Source of the DNA: Gryganskiella cystojenkinii
Lineage: Eukaryota > Mortierellomycota > Mortierellomycetes > Mortierellales > Mortierellaceae
Assembly (NCBI GenBank): GCA_015852425.1
Contig: JAAAIG010000063.1
Location: 1 to 64,000, forward strand
DNA: 64,000 nt
Reading direction: 5' to 3'
Shown: positions 22,501-32,147 of the stretch, piece after piece
Numbering within the stretch: position 1 is the stretch's first letter
Layout: each line of letters opens with the position of its first letter
Made by a program: the position numbers and the translations under genes
The notes under the pieces: generated by a model
What the model saw: only the letters and a program-made list of their open reading frames with translations
The model's database searches: none
Told to the model about the DNA's origin: nothing

Positions 22501-24955
22501 TTACAGCCTCAGCATACTGGTCGATTTTGCTGGCACGGTAGCGGTTACTCGCTTGGGGACTGAAAAGATCGCTGTGGTTATGACCAATCACCGTGCTTCG
22601 GCAGCTGACAATCATCTTTGTGATGGGTTGACCCTCTTCATTCAATTGGTTGGCGGTGTGGAGGTTAACTTTTTCCTGCGTCTCATCATAGCCGTCGCAT
22701 ATCAAGACGAGCCGACGGTGCTGCTTCAGTTCCTGGATATGAGCCTCCGAAAACTTATGGATCCTCAGCTGTTTGGCGATCAGGTCGATATCCGGTCGGT
22801 CGATGCCCGGTAAGTTGATGAACAACGGAATGGGATCCCCCTGCTTGTAACTGGTCCACAGCTTGTACTCAAAGCGTTCGCTGAAGGTTGATTTTCCTGC
22901 TCCTGAATCCCCCAAGATCAACATCACCTTGGCTGTTCCTTCCAAAAAGTCATGAACGCGGGCGTGCAGCGGGACATGGTCGTCGTCGGATGCCTGTAGG
23001 TTCGGCTTGCACATTGGCTGGATGTAGATTCCTGCATATTTGCTGTATATCCCGAGTCTCTTATGCTGGAGGTTGTGCAGTAGATGATCAAGACCTGGGT
23101 TCTTGTTCGCCTCCTTCAAAAGAAGAGATGATTTGGGCAGGGGCATGCTGATGCGAAGTGGATGAATGTACTTGAATTCGTCATCACCACTTCGGTTTAA
23201 ATGGTTAATCAAATCTCGAGCCTTCGCTTTGATTGGAGAGTTGGCCATTAACAGCGCTGGGTTGATGCCGTCAGAAGAAGCCGAGGCTGACATATTCGAG
23301 AGATGACCAAGAATCATCAAAATCCATCGCATTACGTCCTTATCTTGCTTTGAGTCGACACTGGTCTTGAACATCTCGCCGAGGAACTCGACGGCCTGTT
23401 CTCGAGTGACCAAGTCCCAGGAGGGATCCGCTGCAACCTCGCCCACCAGTCGACTGATCCCCCACAAGAATTTGATATCCTGGCTATTTTGAGGATCACA
23501 CATCATGATGTTCAGACTGGAGAAATCGCCCCTGCTGGCATGATCCTCGGCCTCTTGCACAGCCTTGAACCAACGTGCCTCGCCTCCAAATCCGAGCGTA
23601 GTTTTCAAAAGCCCAAAAAGCCCTCGAGTGCCTTTGATCACATTTGGCAGACCCTCGGCAATCCCGCTGAAGTCGTATTGAACAACACCTGTCATTTTGA
23701 GGAGACCGTTAGATAGACCAAGAAAATGGCGGATGTACTTTTGGCGCCGAGTCTCGTCATCCGAGACTGAGAGCAGACTCTGACAGGCGTAGTCGGCTTG
23801 ATACCTCACAAGAGGGTCATCGTGTTTTCTGAGTTCCAGGAGAATTTCAAGAAGCGGTTCGTGTTCCTTCTCTCGACTGAGACCCGTGATTTGACAAGGG
23901 ACCAAAAGAATGAGAACCATGGTGATGGCGAGGACCAAGTATGCCAACTCGTTCTTGCCGATTTGGGAAGAGTCGAACCGTCGTTTGAGACAATTGAGGG
24001 TGCGGTTTAAGTCATCTGGTGTCAGGTAGTTCTTGGGTGCATCCTGGATCAACTGGACCAACCCGAGAAGAACATTGACTTTGAGGAGAACAGAGCTGTC
24101 CAGGAGCTTGAGGAAGCAGTCGAAAAGTTCGCTGTAAAGCTCACTGTTAAGCACGGATCCAAGAAGAATGATCTCACGGATGGCCTCAGAGTCCTTCACG
24201 TCTCGAGAGACAAACTCGTTGACCATTCGAGTCTTGATCTGGTCAAGGTGGTGCTTTTCACCGAGACTCTTTTCTATCTCCGAGATCCATGATTGCTGAG
24301 AGACACTAAGAGAACTGAAGGTAGCACTGCTGGTGAGAGACACAGCCGGCGGCGAGGACGAAGACGATGATGCCTCCTCGACTACCATGTTGAGAAGACT
24401 TGCACAGATGGCGAGCTGGGCAGTGTCTTCGAAGTCTTGACCAATATTGGGTGCAGGAACGTCGATATTGATTCTGGCAATGTTGTTCTTTGGAAAGATA
24501 TTGGATCTAAAAGACCAAGTCTCCGCTCCCTTTGAAACGCTGGAGGCGGCACTGACTGAAATTCGTATTCCTGAGGCAAAAGTAGGAGCTGTCGACACGT
24601 CACCTGGGGGAGAGTCGGGCGATAGGGTGCTCAAGACGATCGTGCCTGTAGCTGGAGCGGTAATAGATGAGGTAGCTGCATGTGCGTTTGAGAGGCCTGT
24701 GTTTGCGGTTGAGATCGACACGTTGAGCGACGACCTGGATACCTTGCTGGTTCCATAGGCTGATGCTAGAGCATGGGTCTCTGTACACTCATCGTTAACT
24801 GCTGTAGGACCTGGCGACTTTGAGCGGAAGTTTCCAAAAAATCCGCGTACAGCCGATCTCTTGCTCCTGCTATCGGTGCTAGGAGTCCTGGAACGCGATC
24901 CTTCAGTCTGGGGTGACAGGTGCATCCGACTAGACCTTGTGTCGGGGTTCGCCAT
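19586..24955 (-). CDS. NACHT-WD40 (NLR-like STAND) receptor with pentapeptide linker
   Basis: Single exon, 1,789 residues, ATG at 24955. Order: Ser/Thr-rich disordered N-terminus (1-170); helical ARM-like region (about 210-600); NACHT NTPase with Walker A GDSGAGKST at about 681-689 and Walker B LVLICDGYDE at about 748-757; helical winged-helix-like part with HRFMHRSFLEYFYSR near 1010; short pentapeptide repeat stretch (GADLSYGQF, GADLRNAVL, ADLSGAQ) at about 1100-1150; then 14 WD40 blades from about 1160 to 1730, enough for two seven-bladed propellers. Blades 2-13 are nearly identical 42-residue units (SVAYSPSGHQIASGS...TVRLWDAQTGAAG). By family knowledge such proteins are signal-sensing switches like fungal HET-E/HET-D; an immune or incompatibility role here is inference. 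The N-terminal effector is not HET or another type I recognise. Confidence 0.92.
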   Translation of the reverse strand: MANPDTRSSRMHLSPQTEGSRSRTPSTDSRSKRSAVRGFFGNFRSKSPGPTAVNDECTETHALASAYGTSKVSRSSLNVSISTANTGLSNAHAATSSITAPATGTIVLSTLSPDSPPGDVSTAPTFASGIRISVSAASSVSKGAETWSFRSNIFPKNNIARINIDVPAPNIGQDFEDTAQLAICASLLNMVVEEASSSSSSPPAVSLTSSATFSSLSVSQQSWISEIEKSLGEKHHLDQIKTRMVNEFVSRDVKDSEAIREIILLGSVLNSELYSELFDCFLKLLDSSVLLKVNVLLGLVQLIQDAPKNYLTPDDLNRTLNCLKRRFDSSQIGKNELAYLVLAITMVLILLVPCQITGLSREKEHEPLLEILLELRKHDDPLVRYQADYACQSLLSVSDDETRRQKYIRHFLGLSNGLLKMTGVVQYDFSGIAEGLPNVIKGTRGLFGLLKTTLGFGGEARWFKAVQEAEDHASRGDFSSLNIMMCDPQNSQDIKFLWGISRLVGEVAADPSWDLVTREQAVEFLGEMFKTSVDSKQDKDVMRWILMILGHLSNMSASASSDGINPALLMANSPIKAKARDLINHLNRSGDDEFKYIHPLRISMPLPKSSLLLKEANKNPGLDHLLHNLQHKRLGIYSKYAGIYIQPMCKPNLQASDDDHVPLHARVHDFLEGTAKVMLILGDSGAGKSTFSERFEYKLWTSYKQGDPIPLFINLPGIDRPDIDLIAKQLRIHKFSEAHIQELKQHRRLVLICDGYDETQEKVNLHTANQLNEEGQPITKMIVSCRSTVIGHNHSDLFSPQASNRYRASKIDQYAEAVIIPFSTAQIEDYVCQFVRDSEVHKLADNRLVWSIEDYMDKLKSIPNLIELVKNPFLLSLALNALPKVVKGIADLNKVKVNRLTLYNSFIDDWLEKSRLRLRGRSLSGDLKDAFEVLLEDGFDECVLDFSMRLAAAIFHRHKGNPVVQYKARSDRGSWKEEFFSLKAETTLLRESSPLSRVEDQHRFMHRSFLEYFYSRHVHEMDENHDGDSGDITDNPLSKTDLVREPSIIQFLAEHVQADPGLERRLRQIIELSKKDCRASQAAANAITILVRRRTRFHSSNLKGIRIPGADLSYGQFDSAQLQGADLRNAVLRYTWLRHADLSGAQMEGVEFGEWPYLQRDEIIYCCAYSPDGKALAVGLEGGDIGVYDTSTWAETIVLKGHSKAVTSVAYSPSGHQIASGSDDTTLRLWDAQTGAAGHVLTGHTGLVRGVAYSPSGYQVASVSDDKTVRLWDAQTGAAGLVLIGHTDKVIGVAYSPSGHQIASVSHDNTTRLWDAQTGVAGLVLTGHTDFVFSVAYSPSGHQIATGSFDNTVRLWDAQTGAAGLVLAGHDNWVMSVTYSPSGHQLASGSRDGTVRLWDAQTGATGLVLTGHTDLIKSVAYSPSGHQIASGSQDHTVRLWDAQTGAAGLVLAVQTKVVTSVACSPFGHQIASGSVDKTVRLWDTQTAAAGHLLIGHTDLVRGVAYSPYCSKITSVSDDNTVRLWDAKTGAGCYELIGHVGPVTSVAYSPSGHQIASGGWDRTVRLWDALTGAPGLVLNGHILEVTCVVYSPSGHQIASGGLDNDVRLWDAQTGAAGIILSGIYYCVSCVAYSPSGHQIAAGSRDGNIHLWDAQTGAAGHVLEGHTNWVNSVLFSPSGHQIVTGSSDNTVRLWDADTGRCLAVVSDLLGAVRGVSWRSADNGNYFVTGCHSGLVSMWEVVEDKDDIEVRLHWNSPMNSLILSGASIEGVHGLSESNVRLLRQRGAVETTK
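19838..21350 (-). repeat. 126-bp tandem WD40-coding repeat, 12 units
   Basis: Twelve successive 42-codon units with strong DNA identity; on the plus strand each shows GCGATCTGATGGCCACTGGG-like sequence followed by GAATA and CC(A)CA. Differences cluster in the codons after the GHT turn and around the central S-x-D. Confidence 0.9.
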
Positions 24956-25965
24956 AGATGGTCCCGTTTCCTAATTAAGACAAAAGGACAGTGATGTCGT
25001 GTGAGTATGATTGGCACCAAGAATACTCGCGAGAAGGATGACCCACGAAGACGTTCCCATAGTTAGGCCTTCCTCTCACCTTTGCAGATGTCGGCGACGT
25101 GTTATTTACCGCGACTTCTTTTTGGCTTATCTTCTTGCTTTTGATAAGAGGATAGCACCTGGAGCGATGGACGGTTTTTGATTATCTAAAGAATGGGTTT
25201 GTTTGTTAGTAGGATGACACGAGGTATCGTTTGGGCAGTGAGTGATAAGCATTCAAAGAAGAGGCTCACATCGACAACAGGACGACTCGCTGGGTTTTTC
25301 CTTGTTGTTTAACTTGTGGGGAGAAAGGCGGTGTCCGAAAGTAGAGGAATGGATTCATATAAGTTCGTTGAGAAATTACCCAAGAAAGGTCGTCGTTGTT
25401 CAGTGGGGAAGTCATGTCATCGCAAACCTACAAGTGTCTTTTCGTGAACCAAGACAGGACAATTTGATAGGAAACTACACTTACGGTGACTCACAAGTGA
25501 AAGAGTTGATATTACAATCTCAACAGATGGCAGATAGTGAATGAAGGCGCGTGAATCTTGAAATGTCAATGAAGAATAATGGCAATGAAGAAATGGCAAT
25601 GAGATTGATGATGAGCAACGAGACATATGGAAATTGGAGGAAATTTGTACTCCTTCACCTGCAGCTTTTCTGTGGTTTGCGGAGGGCACGAGCGTTGTTG
25701 GCGTCCGTTGGATGACAGAGCCCATGCATTGTTTGGGAAGAACAAACGAAAACGTTGATTGATGTGGTTGCTGTTGTGGTTGTGTTATTGTTGTTGTTGT
25801 CGTTGTCGTTGTTGCATATCGCTGGATCAGTCGAATCCTTTAGAGAGAAAGGCTTATTTACTACCGACTAGAGTCCGCGACAAGGACGCGTCAAGAACAT
25901 TTTGGGCATGTTATCATCTTGGCTCCTTAATTGATACTACGATTGAATTTGAGGTTGGCTTTTAT
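24956..25965. other. Upstream region of the receptor gene, no gene seen
   Basis: About 1 kb between the receptor start and the ABCC relic. Short ORFs lack recognisable features. It contains a GTTGTTGTC-type simple repeat near 25775-25815. Confidence 0.4.
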
Positions 25966-25969
25966 CTTT

Positions 25970-27210
25970 GTCCTTACTTTAATCGCACAGTATTCTTTTT
26001 GCAGTCCTTTTTTCGATGTGCCTCACAACACTCCAGTTTGTTCGGCAAGACTATAGAACTTGGAGTCATGGACCATTTACCCAGAAGCAGAACTTCGGGT
26101 CGATCGTACTCAAGCACTCGACACTGGTCTAGAACCAAGATATGATCCGAGTTCATCACAATTTTTTTGGATCAACTCATTGGTCTCCATATCCACTGCT
26201 GCTGTGGCCTCATCCACGAGCTAGACAAATCAAGGATTGTTGACCGACTGAAAAAAATTTGCCCTGAGAAGCGACCTGGAACGACACAGAGACATGCGAT
26301 CTGGTCGTTCGAATGAACGCACTGGAGACACTCCCAGAGGTCCGCATCCGTTCTCTCTCCAAAAGATCAAGATTCTCGCGGATGGTACTTGCAAAGAGCT
26401 TGGGTTCTTAAGGAATAATGGACAAATGCCGGCGCAAATCTCGAAGACCCAGAGTAGAGATGTCGATCCCATCGATCGCAATCTTTCCCCTTCCTGATCT
26501 TGAGAATATCCAAGCTCAGACGACTCGTTTCAATGAATAATACCCGTATTGCTTGTCACCCGAGTCAAATGACTATCTGCTGTCTCCATCATACGGAAGA
26601 GAGTCAAAGTCAGAGACGACTTTCCAACAGAGGTTCTTCCAACAACTGCAACCATATCCCACCCCGAGCCTCGAACGCAACCCCCTTAAGGACCAAATCC
26701 AACCCTTCCCGGTACCGGGTCGAGTAATTATCGAAGACGATACCACCCTAAGCAGGTCATCCATGTTGTAAAGCTCTTTCGGCCTCGGATGATCCACCTA
26801 TGTCTTCAGTGTCCAGCGACGCCTCGGATTTCATCACCGCATATTCTTGAATTCGCTCGACCGCGACCAGTTGACTCTGCAAGTCATAATAAGTTTGAAC
26901 GAATCATATCAAGGCGTTTGTGATCGTCCTGGCAAAACTCAACGCCCAACAGGCGGTACTGACATCCACGGACCCTCGAGGCCCTCAGACGACCCAAACT
27001 GCGGTCAAGAGAATGATCAAAGAGTTCGTGAGTTGGGAACGACACTCCAGCCGCCGGGTACATCGGACAAGAACCACGTACGCATTCGTGTGCAAATCAA
27101 TCATGGTCATGTTCTTGCGCTTGAATCGGTCGTGGACATGCATAGCTCGGATAGTCGAGAGACCCCCAAGGGATTCGGTGAAATATTGGAAAATCTAGAA
27201 AATAGGTGAC
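25970..27210 (-). pseudogene. ABCC-type ABC transporter relic
   Basis: On the minus strand fragments of an MRP/YCF1-like transporter follow in order but in different frames: an intracellular helix (AVERIQEYAVMKSE near 26850), the Walker A neighbourhood (VAVVGRTSVGKSS near 26620, with VG in place of the usual SG), an IDGIDISTLGL-like strand near 26470, Walker B/D-loop (LVDEATAAVDMETNELI at about 26165-26220) and the C-terminal end (DHILVLDQ, VLEYDRPEVLL near 26100-26150). Stops and frameshifts separate them and the signature motif is damaged. Non-functional. Confidence 0.85.
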
Positions 27211-27487
27211 TTTGCATCAGATTCCATCCGTTTACAAAGGCGTGAGGCTTCATGTAGATCAGGCCTAACCCAATTGTCATTGGGGTATATTCATGATTTG
27301 GTTTTGTATTTTGTAATGACATTGCAAGAGAACTCTTCTTGTTCAAAAAAAAGCGAACATTGGTGACCCAGGCGATAGCAAGTGGTCTCCAGATCGTCAA
27401 CAACACATGGTTTTAATATGATATTTTGTCTATGGACCCTTTTTGCGTCTGTGTATATGGCTCTAACAAAACAAAAACAAAAGACTC

Positions 27488-28548
27488 TTATCTGACCATG
27501 CCTTGACCGCTCAACTCGCGTTCCAGGTCATTATCGACGTCCATACCATTCGAGGCCTGCATCGATGCTTGTTGCTGTTGGTGGTATTGTTGTTTAAGAA
27601 GTGTTGATTGATCCATCATCCCTTCCTCCTGAATCTGTTGACTCGTCGGTTGATGGGGTGTCCGACGAGCAGCTGAGGTTGTTGCATTCCTGTCCGCGGC
27701 CGATAATGAGGCGGCACGACGAAGTCCTCCGCCTCCATTATATGACTGCTGTTGTTGTTGAGGTGCCAACATGGATGCAGCTCGGGCAGCTTCGACGGCA
27801 GCGGCTTGTGCAGCAGCAGCAGCGGCGGCGGCTGCCGCTACCTCTGCAGCCGCTTGTTCCTTGGTTGCCTTGAACGACATGACCTCCTGGGCAATGAGTT
27901 CTACACGGTTTGTGAAAGACGACGGTTAATGTGACTGATCTACAGTATACGGTTTGTTGAGTGCAATGATTTGAACGCTTGCTTACTCTTCATGTCCTCG
28001 ATACGATCCTCGACCTCAAAAGCAAAGTCAAATGTCTGTTCATGCACAGGCTCATCATCCTCCTCATGATAAGCATGGAGATAAGGATGCGCCAGTGCCT
28101 GTTCCACCGTGATACGTGCCGCAGGGTCAAAGTTCAAAAGCTTTTCTAAGAGATCGATCGCCAGGGGTGAAGCATTCGGGTACAGCTGCGAGAAATGAAT
28201 CTTGGGCATCTTAGGCAAACTGCGAATATAAGCTTGTGCCTATGAACCCCGAGATTGTCGATTGGAATAAATATTATAGTTAAAACAAAAGACGATTGAT
28301 TCCGCGCTAGGTTAGTCAACGATTATGAACTTTCCAGCATGCAAACTGGGTCTGCTTTTGCGACCATTAAATATCCAATCCGCTGTATCGGCTTACCCTT
28401 TCACTGCCAACGCGTCTCAAGGTTGCCTCATCAGGAGTACCCAAGATTTGAAGGATCTGGTTCAATTGATCCACATAATCGCGTCCCTTGAACAAGGGTT
28501 TGCCTCCCAACATCTCTGCAAAGATACATCCGACCGACCACATGTCAA
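27488..28548 (-). CDS. Slt2/Mpk1-type MAP kinase, C-terminal half only
   Basis: Exons 28548-28397, 28239-27987 and 27900-27488 join cleanly. They encode subdomain IX ([13 protein letters not shown]), the MAPK insert, [21 protein letters not shown], a common-docking-like acidic motif (HEEDDEP), LIAQEVMSF and a C-terminal tail rich in Ala and Gln, as in cell-wall-integrity MAPKs. The first exon begins at an acceptor (AATCATAG) and must be preceded by a codon-completing G. The ATP-binding lobe, HRD loop, DFG and TEY lip are missing, and no matching sequence is seen in the next 3.3 kb upstream. Either the gene is 5'-truncated, the upstream part was displaced by rearrangement or misassembly, or a very long intron exists. 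Confidence 0.85.
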
Positions 28549-31500
28549 CTATGATTAAAAGCAAAAAGAAACAAACATAGTGGGGAAGAGGAGCGATAAA
28601 AATAGGTCAGTCCAGGTCCAAAGACAAACGAAGTTCCTTTTTCTTTACGCCACACATCTTTTTTTTTTGTTTTTGGTGCATTTTTTTTTTTTTTGTTAGT
28701 CACACCAATCAGAGGGCTGCATTGTCACAGAAAAAATAGATTATTTCGTTCTTTTGGTGTGCGAATCATCTCTGTTGGTGTGCTGAGTGGTCTCGATTTG
28801 GAGACGCACACGAGGAGACAAACTGGTCGTCGACTGGGGGTGTCACGAATCGGATCGAATCACGTCGAAGATTTCAGAAGGCTGTGGAACACCCTTTTTT
28901 CTTTATGGGCAAAAGGGACATTGTTCAGAGGAGGGCAGAACTAAAAAACCGTTTTAGTGAGGGAATTAGCAAAGAGGTAATTCCTTATTCCTGATTCCTG
29001 CTTTCTCGCTCTTGCCTTCACTTTTCAGGACCCCCTTTATTTTTCACTTCTGGAAAAAAGTCGTCATCGACCAAGAAGGGGGTCTTTTCTCTCTTTCTCA
29101 CTGCATTGATCCTGTCTCTCTCCCTCTTTTCCTTTCCATAGATCCAAGATTCCGTCTTTAACTCCCAACGGTCAAACGGTTGTTTTCATGCAAGAGAAAA
29201 GGAAGAACGGGTCAACTGAAAAGATACAAGAGAAAGATTATCTTTGGTCCGGGTATCTCTCTGTTGTATCCGGGTTTAAAAGACTGTCAGACACCCCCTC
29301 CTACCCAATAAATTTCCTGTTGTATCTCACTTTCAGACATTCTTGGCGTAATAATAAGAGAGTCCATGCACCTCATGCATTATTCACGCGCCAGCAAACA
29401 ATTTTTGTTCTGGGGTAGTGTGATCACGCGTGTACAAACACAAAACTATGAAAAGGAAGGGAAAAATATGGTGTGTCGCTTGCAATATTGCTCATTCTGA
29501 TCTGCTGGACCAACGTCCTTTTCTATACCGTTTTTTAACAGTGCTTTTTTTTTTCAGTGTTCCTTCTTTGAGGAGAATAAGAAAAAGAAAGCGACTTCAC
29601 CAAAAAAAAAAAGAGAAAATGTCTGAGACGAAAAAAAGAATAGTCCATGGTTCACGAAAGGCGTCTCGGTTGTCCATTTTATGGTAGTCAGAAAAAGGGT
29701 TGTTTCCCCGATGAGCACACACGGACATACCCGGGTATATATTTTTCTTTTTGTGTTGCCTCTAGTCCCCGACACATGTTCCTGATGCTTGGATGTACTC
29801 AACCCTCCCTCATGTTGTTATCGAGTGGCTATTTTCGCCGAGCAACAGGGCAAAAATGGAGAAGAGGAAATATTGAATCACGTCTTCGTCTTCCGTAGAA
29901 ACCTGGTCTTATGTCTCGTCTCTGGTCCTCATCCCATAAGCGTCACTGTCACCTGACCTCGCCCATCATCTTTGGTTCACTCGGTTTGATTGGACTCGTT
30001 CTTTCACAGAAACAAATGGCCACGTAGTTGAATGAATACAAAAAAAAAAAAAAAAAAATCAGGTAGACGGATGAACTCAAAGTAGAAAAAACCACGGATG
30101 CCGAGAAAACCTTCTTGTGGTTTCGTGGGGTAAAGAAGTTTGTCCCTGAAGACCGACAAGCTTTACGACTGAGAAAGTGATTGAACTGACCTAAACCCCA
30201 GCAAAAAATCAAACAAAAAAGCTGTATGGTACAGTTTCGGTAGCGTGCAGTATGGTAGAAAACGAGAAACCTTTATGGTTTGGCTTGGTCATGCAACTTC
30301 CAAGATCTTACTGATAAAGTCAGGCTCACAACGACAGGAAAGGGGAGAAAAGGGCCAGTCCCTGAAAAAGACTAGAACTGAATAATAACTAGCCTTCGAA
30401 TAGGATTGAGGGGAAAAGCTGGTGTGATTTTTAGAGTATCTTCTGACATGAATGAATAAAAGTAGAGAAAGGTCACCTGGGGACTTGCAGGGAAAACAGG
30501 AGATCAGAAAGTAGGGAAGGGTTGCACGACAAAAAACTCTCTTTTTGACTTCGCCTTGCAATTTGTATGCAGGGGACAACCCTCATGATGACAGCGATTT
30601 TTTGAGAGAGCGAGAGCGAGAGCGATCAGGCGAGCAAATTTTAGGCATGTACGGAAGGGTAAGTACGCGATATGATATCAAATTGTGAGCATGGGAGTAC
30701 GTCTTGTGTACTAGTCACCCTCTTGCATTGCTGGCGGCTAAGAAGACTGACTCCCTATGGTTCGGGAGACCACTGTGAGAGGGACGCGTCCTGACATTCC
30801 TCTAGAAGTCAACGACTCCCTCCCTCTCTCTGCCCACGCTCTTGCTTACATCCATCGACTGCAATATTAACAATAACAACAGCAACAACAACAACAATGA
30901 AAAAACGACAGCAACAAAGGCACTGCCAACGGCCCTTCAATGTATCCTTGGCCGTAATGAAGTCAGTGCACAATTGCTTTTCTGTCAACATTCATAGCGC
31001 AAAGTGGCAAAAGATTGACCTGATGATAATACCCCCGGGTCGCGATTCGAGACCATGATATCCCGTGGAAAAAAAAGAATAGTAACGGATTAAGAGAGTA
31101 CAGTAGGGAGTAGGGGGGAGGCGCTAAGTTTTACTGTTTCTCGGATATAGGGAGTGTACCACGGAACCTCGTTATCTTGCCATCTCATCCATCACCATCG
31201 CGGTCCAAGATCAACACAAACAGACGAATAACAAACCCCCGGAGTGCAACCTAACGCCTTCTGTTAATTCAGTCTGGTACCTTACACTATTCTACAGCAT
31301 TACACCGGTCGCTCCGATCAACAGCCGCAATTGTATCGTAACAAATACGTTACGGCTGTAAACAGAAGGAATTCAAGTGAGAGAAAGGATACAGTTCCGA
31401 AGAAATAAAAAAGACACCACCAAAGAGGTTGACATCGAAAACAAAAAACATTGACATAAAGCCCACAGGGATCGTTTATTATCAAAGAGAGAAAAAAAAT

Positions 31501-31991
31501 CTTGATCATTATCGGGTCGAGCAAGGGTCAACTCTATTACACAACCCCATGCACATTGGACCCTATTCGATACCTTGTTTGTTTCGCAAGCGGCTCTCAA
31601 TTGCAGCCATAGGTGGTCTACAGAGCCATTTGTCGTAGGCTTTCCGTGGACAAGTTGCCGTTTTTTTACCTTGTCCCCACGGTCCTCCGTTATCTCTTGT
31701 TTGGTGCCGCAACGGTACATCATCATCACCTTTTTGCGATTGTTGATCGCGCTGGTAAGGCTCTTTTTTGTCTTTTTTTTATTCTCCTCGACGCTCTTAT
31801 TATACGCCTGCCTTTCTAACTGCCGAGAGTCTGGTTCGATTCTTTTAGTTACATTTTGATTGAACAGAAGAGGTGTTCAAGCAAGTGGATCCCCGCGCTC
31901 AATAATTACAATGAATACTGGCCCAATAATTCGATTTTTTGTGGTTGAAGGGAATATTGGAAAATCGTTCCCCTTGTCCCCTTGGAACTCC
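28549..31991. other. 3.4 kb without recognisable gene
   Basis: I looked on both strands for the missing MAPK exons (glycine loop, HRDLKP, DFG, TEY) and found none. The stretch holds many T/A homopolymers (28658-28694, 30042-30058), GA-rich and AG-rich tracts (30606-30625), and short ORFs without domain character. It resembles promoter or intergenic DNA. Confidence 0.5.
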
Positions 31992-31999
31992 TATAAAAA
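31992..31999 (+). promoter_or_regulatory. TATA box of the chitinase gene
   Basis: TATAAAAA lies 156 bases before the chitinase ATG, followed by a CT-rich leader typical of highly transcribed fungal genes. Confidence 0.6.
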
Positions 32000-32147
32000 C
32001 TCTCAACCTTCTTCCCATTTCTCCTTGCCTACCGACAGTCCCCAACATCCCTCTTCTCACTCTCTTTTCTCCCTGATCTTCATCGGCTCGTCTTTTCTTA
32101 CTTCTTCCTTTCCTCCCTTTCAGATTTGTATCCTCAATTCACATACC

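Noticed and set aside
30600..31080. Possible tRNA or other structured RNA near GGTTCGGGAG and CGATTCGAG
   Set aside because: No acceptor stem, D arm or anticodon arm could be paired around either.
31860..32147. N-terminal extension of the chitinase frame
   Set aside because: It contains the TATA box and CT-rich leader; the signal peptide begins at the ATG at 32148.
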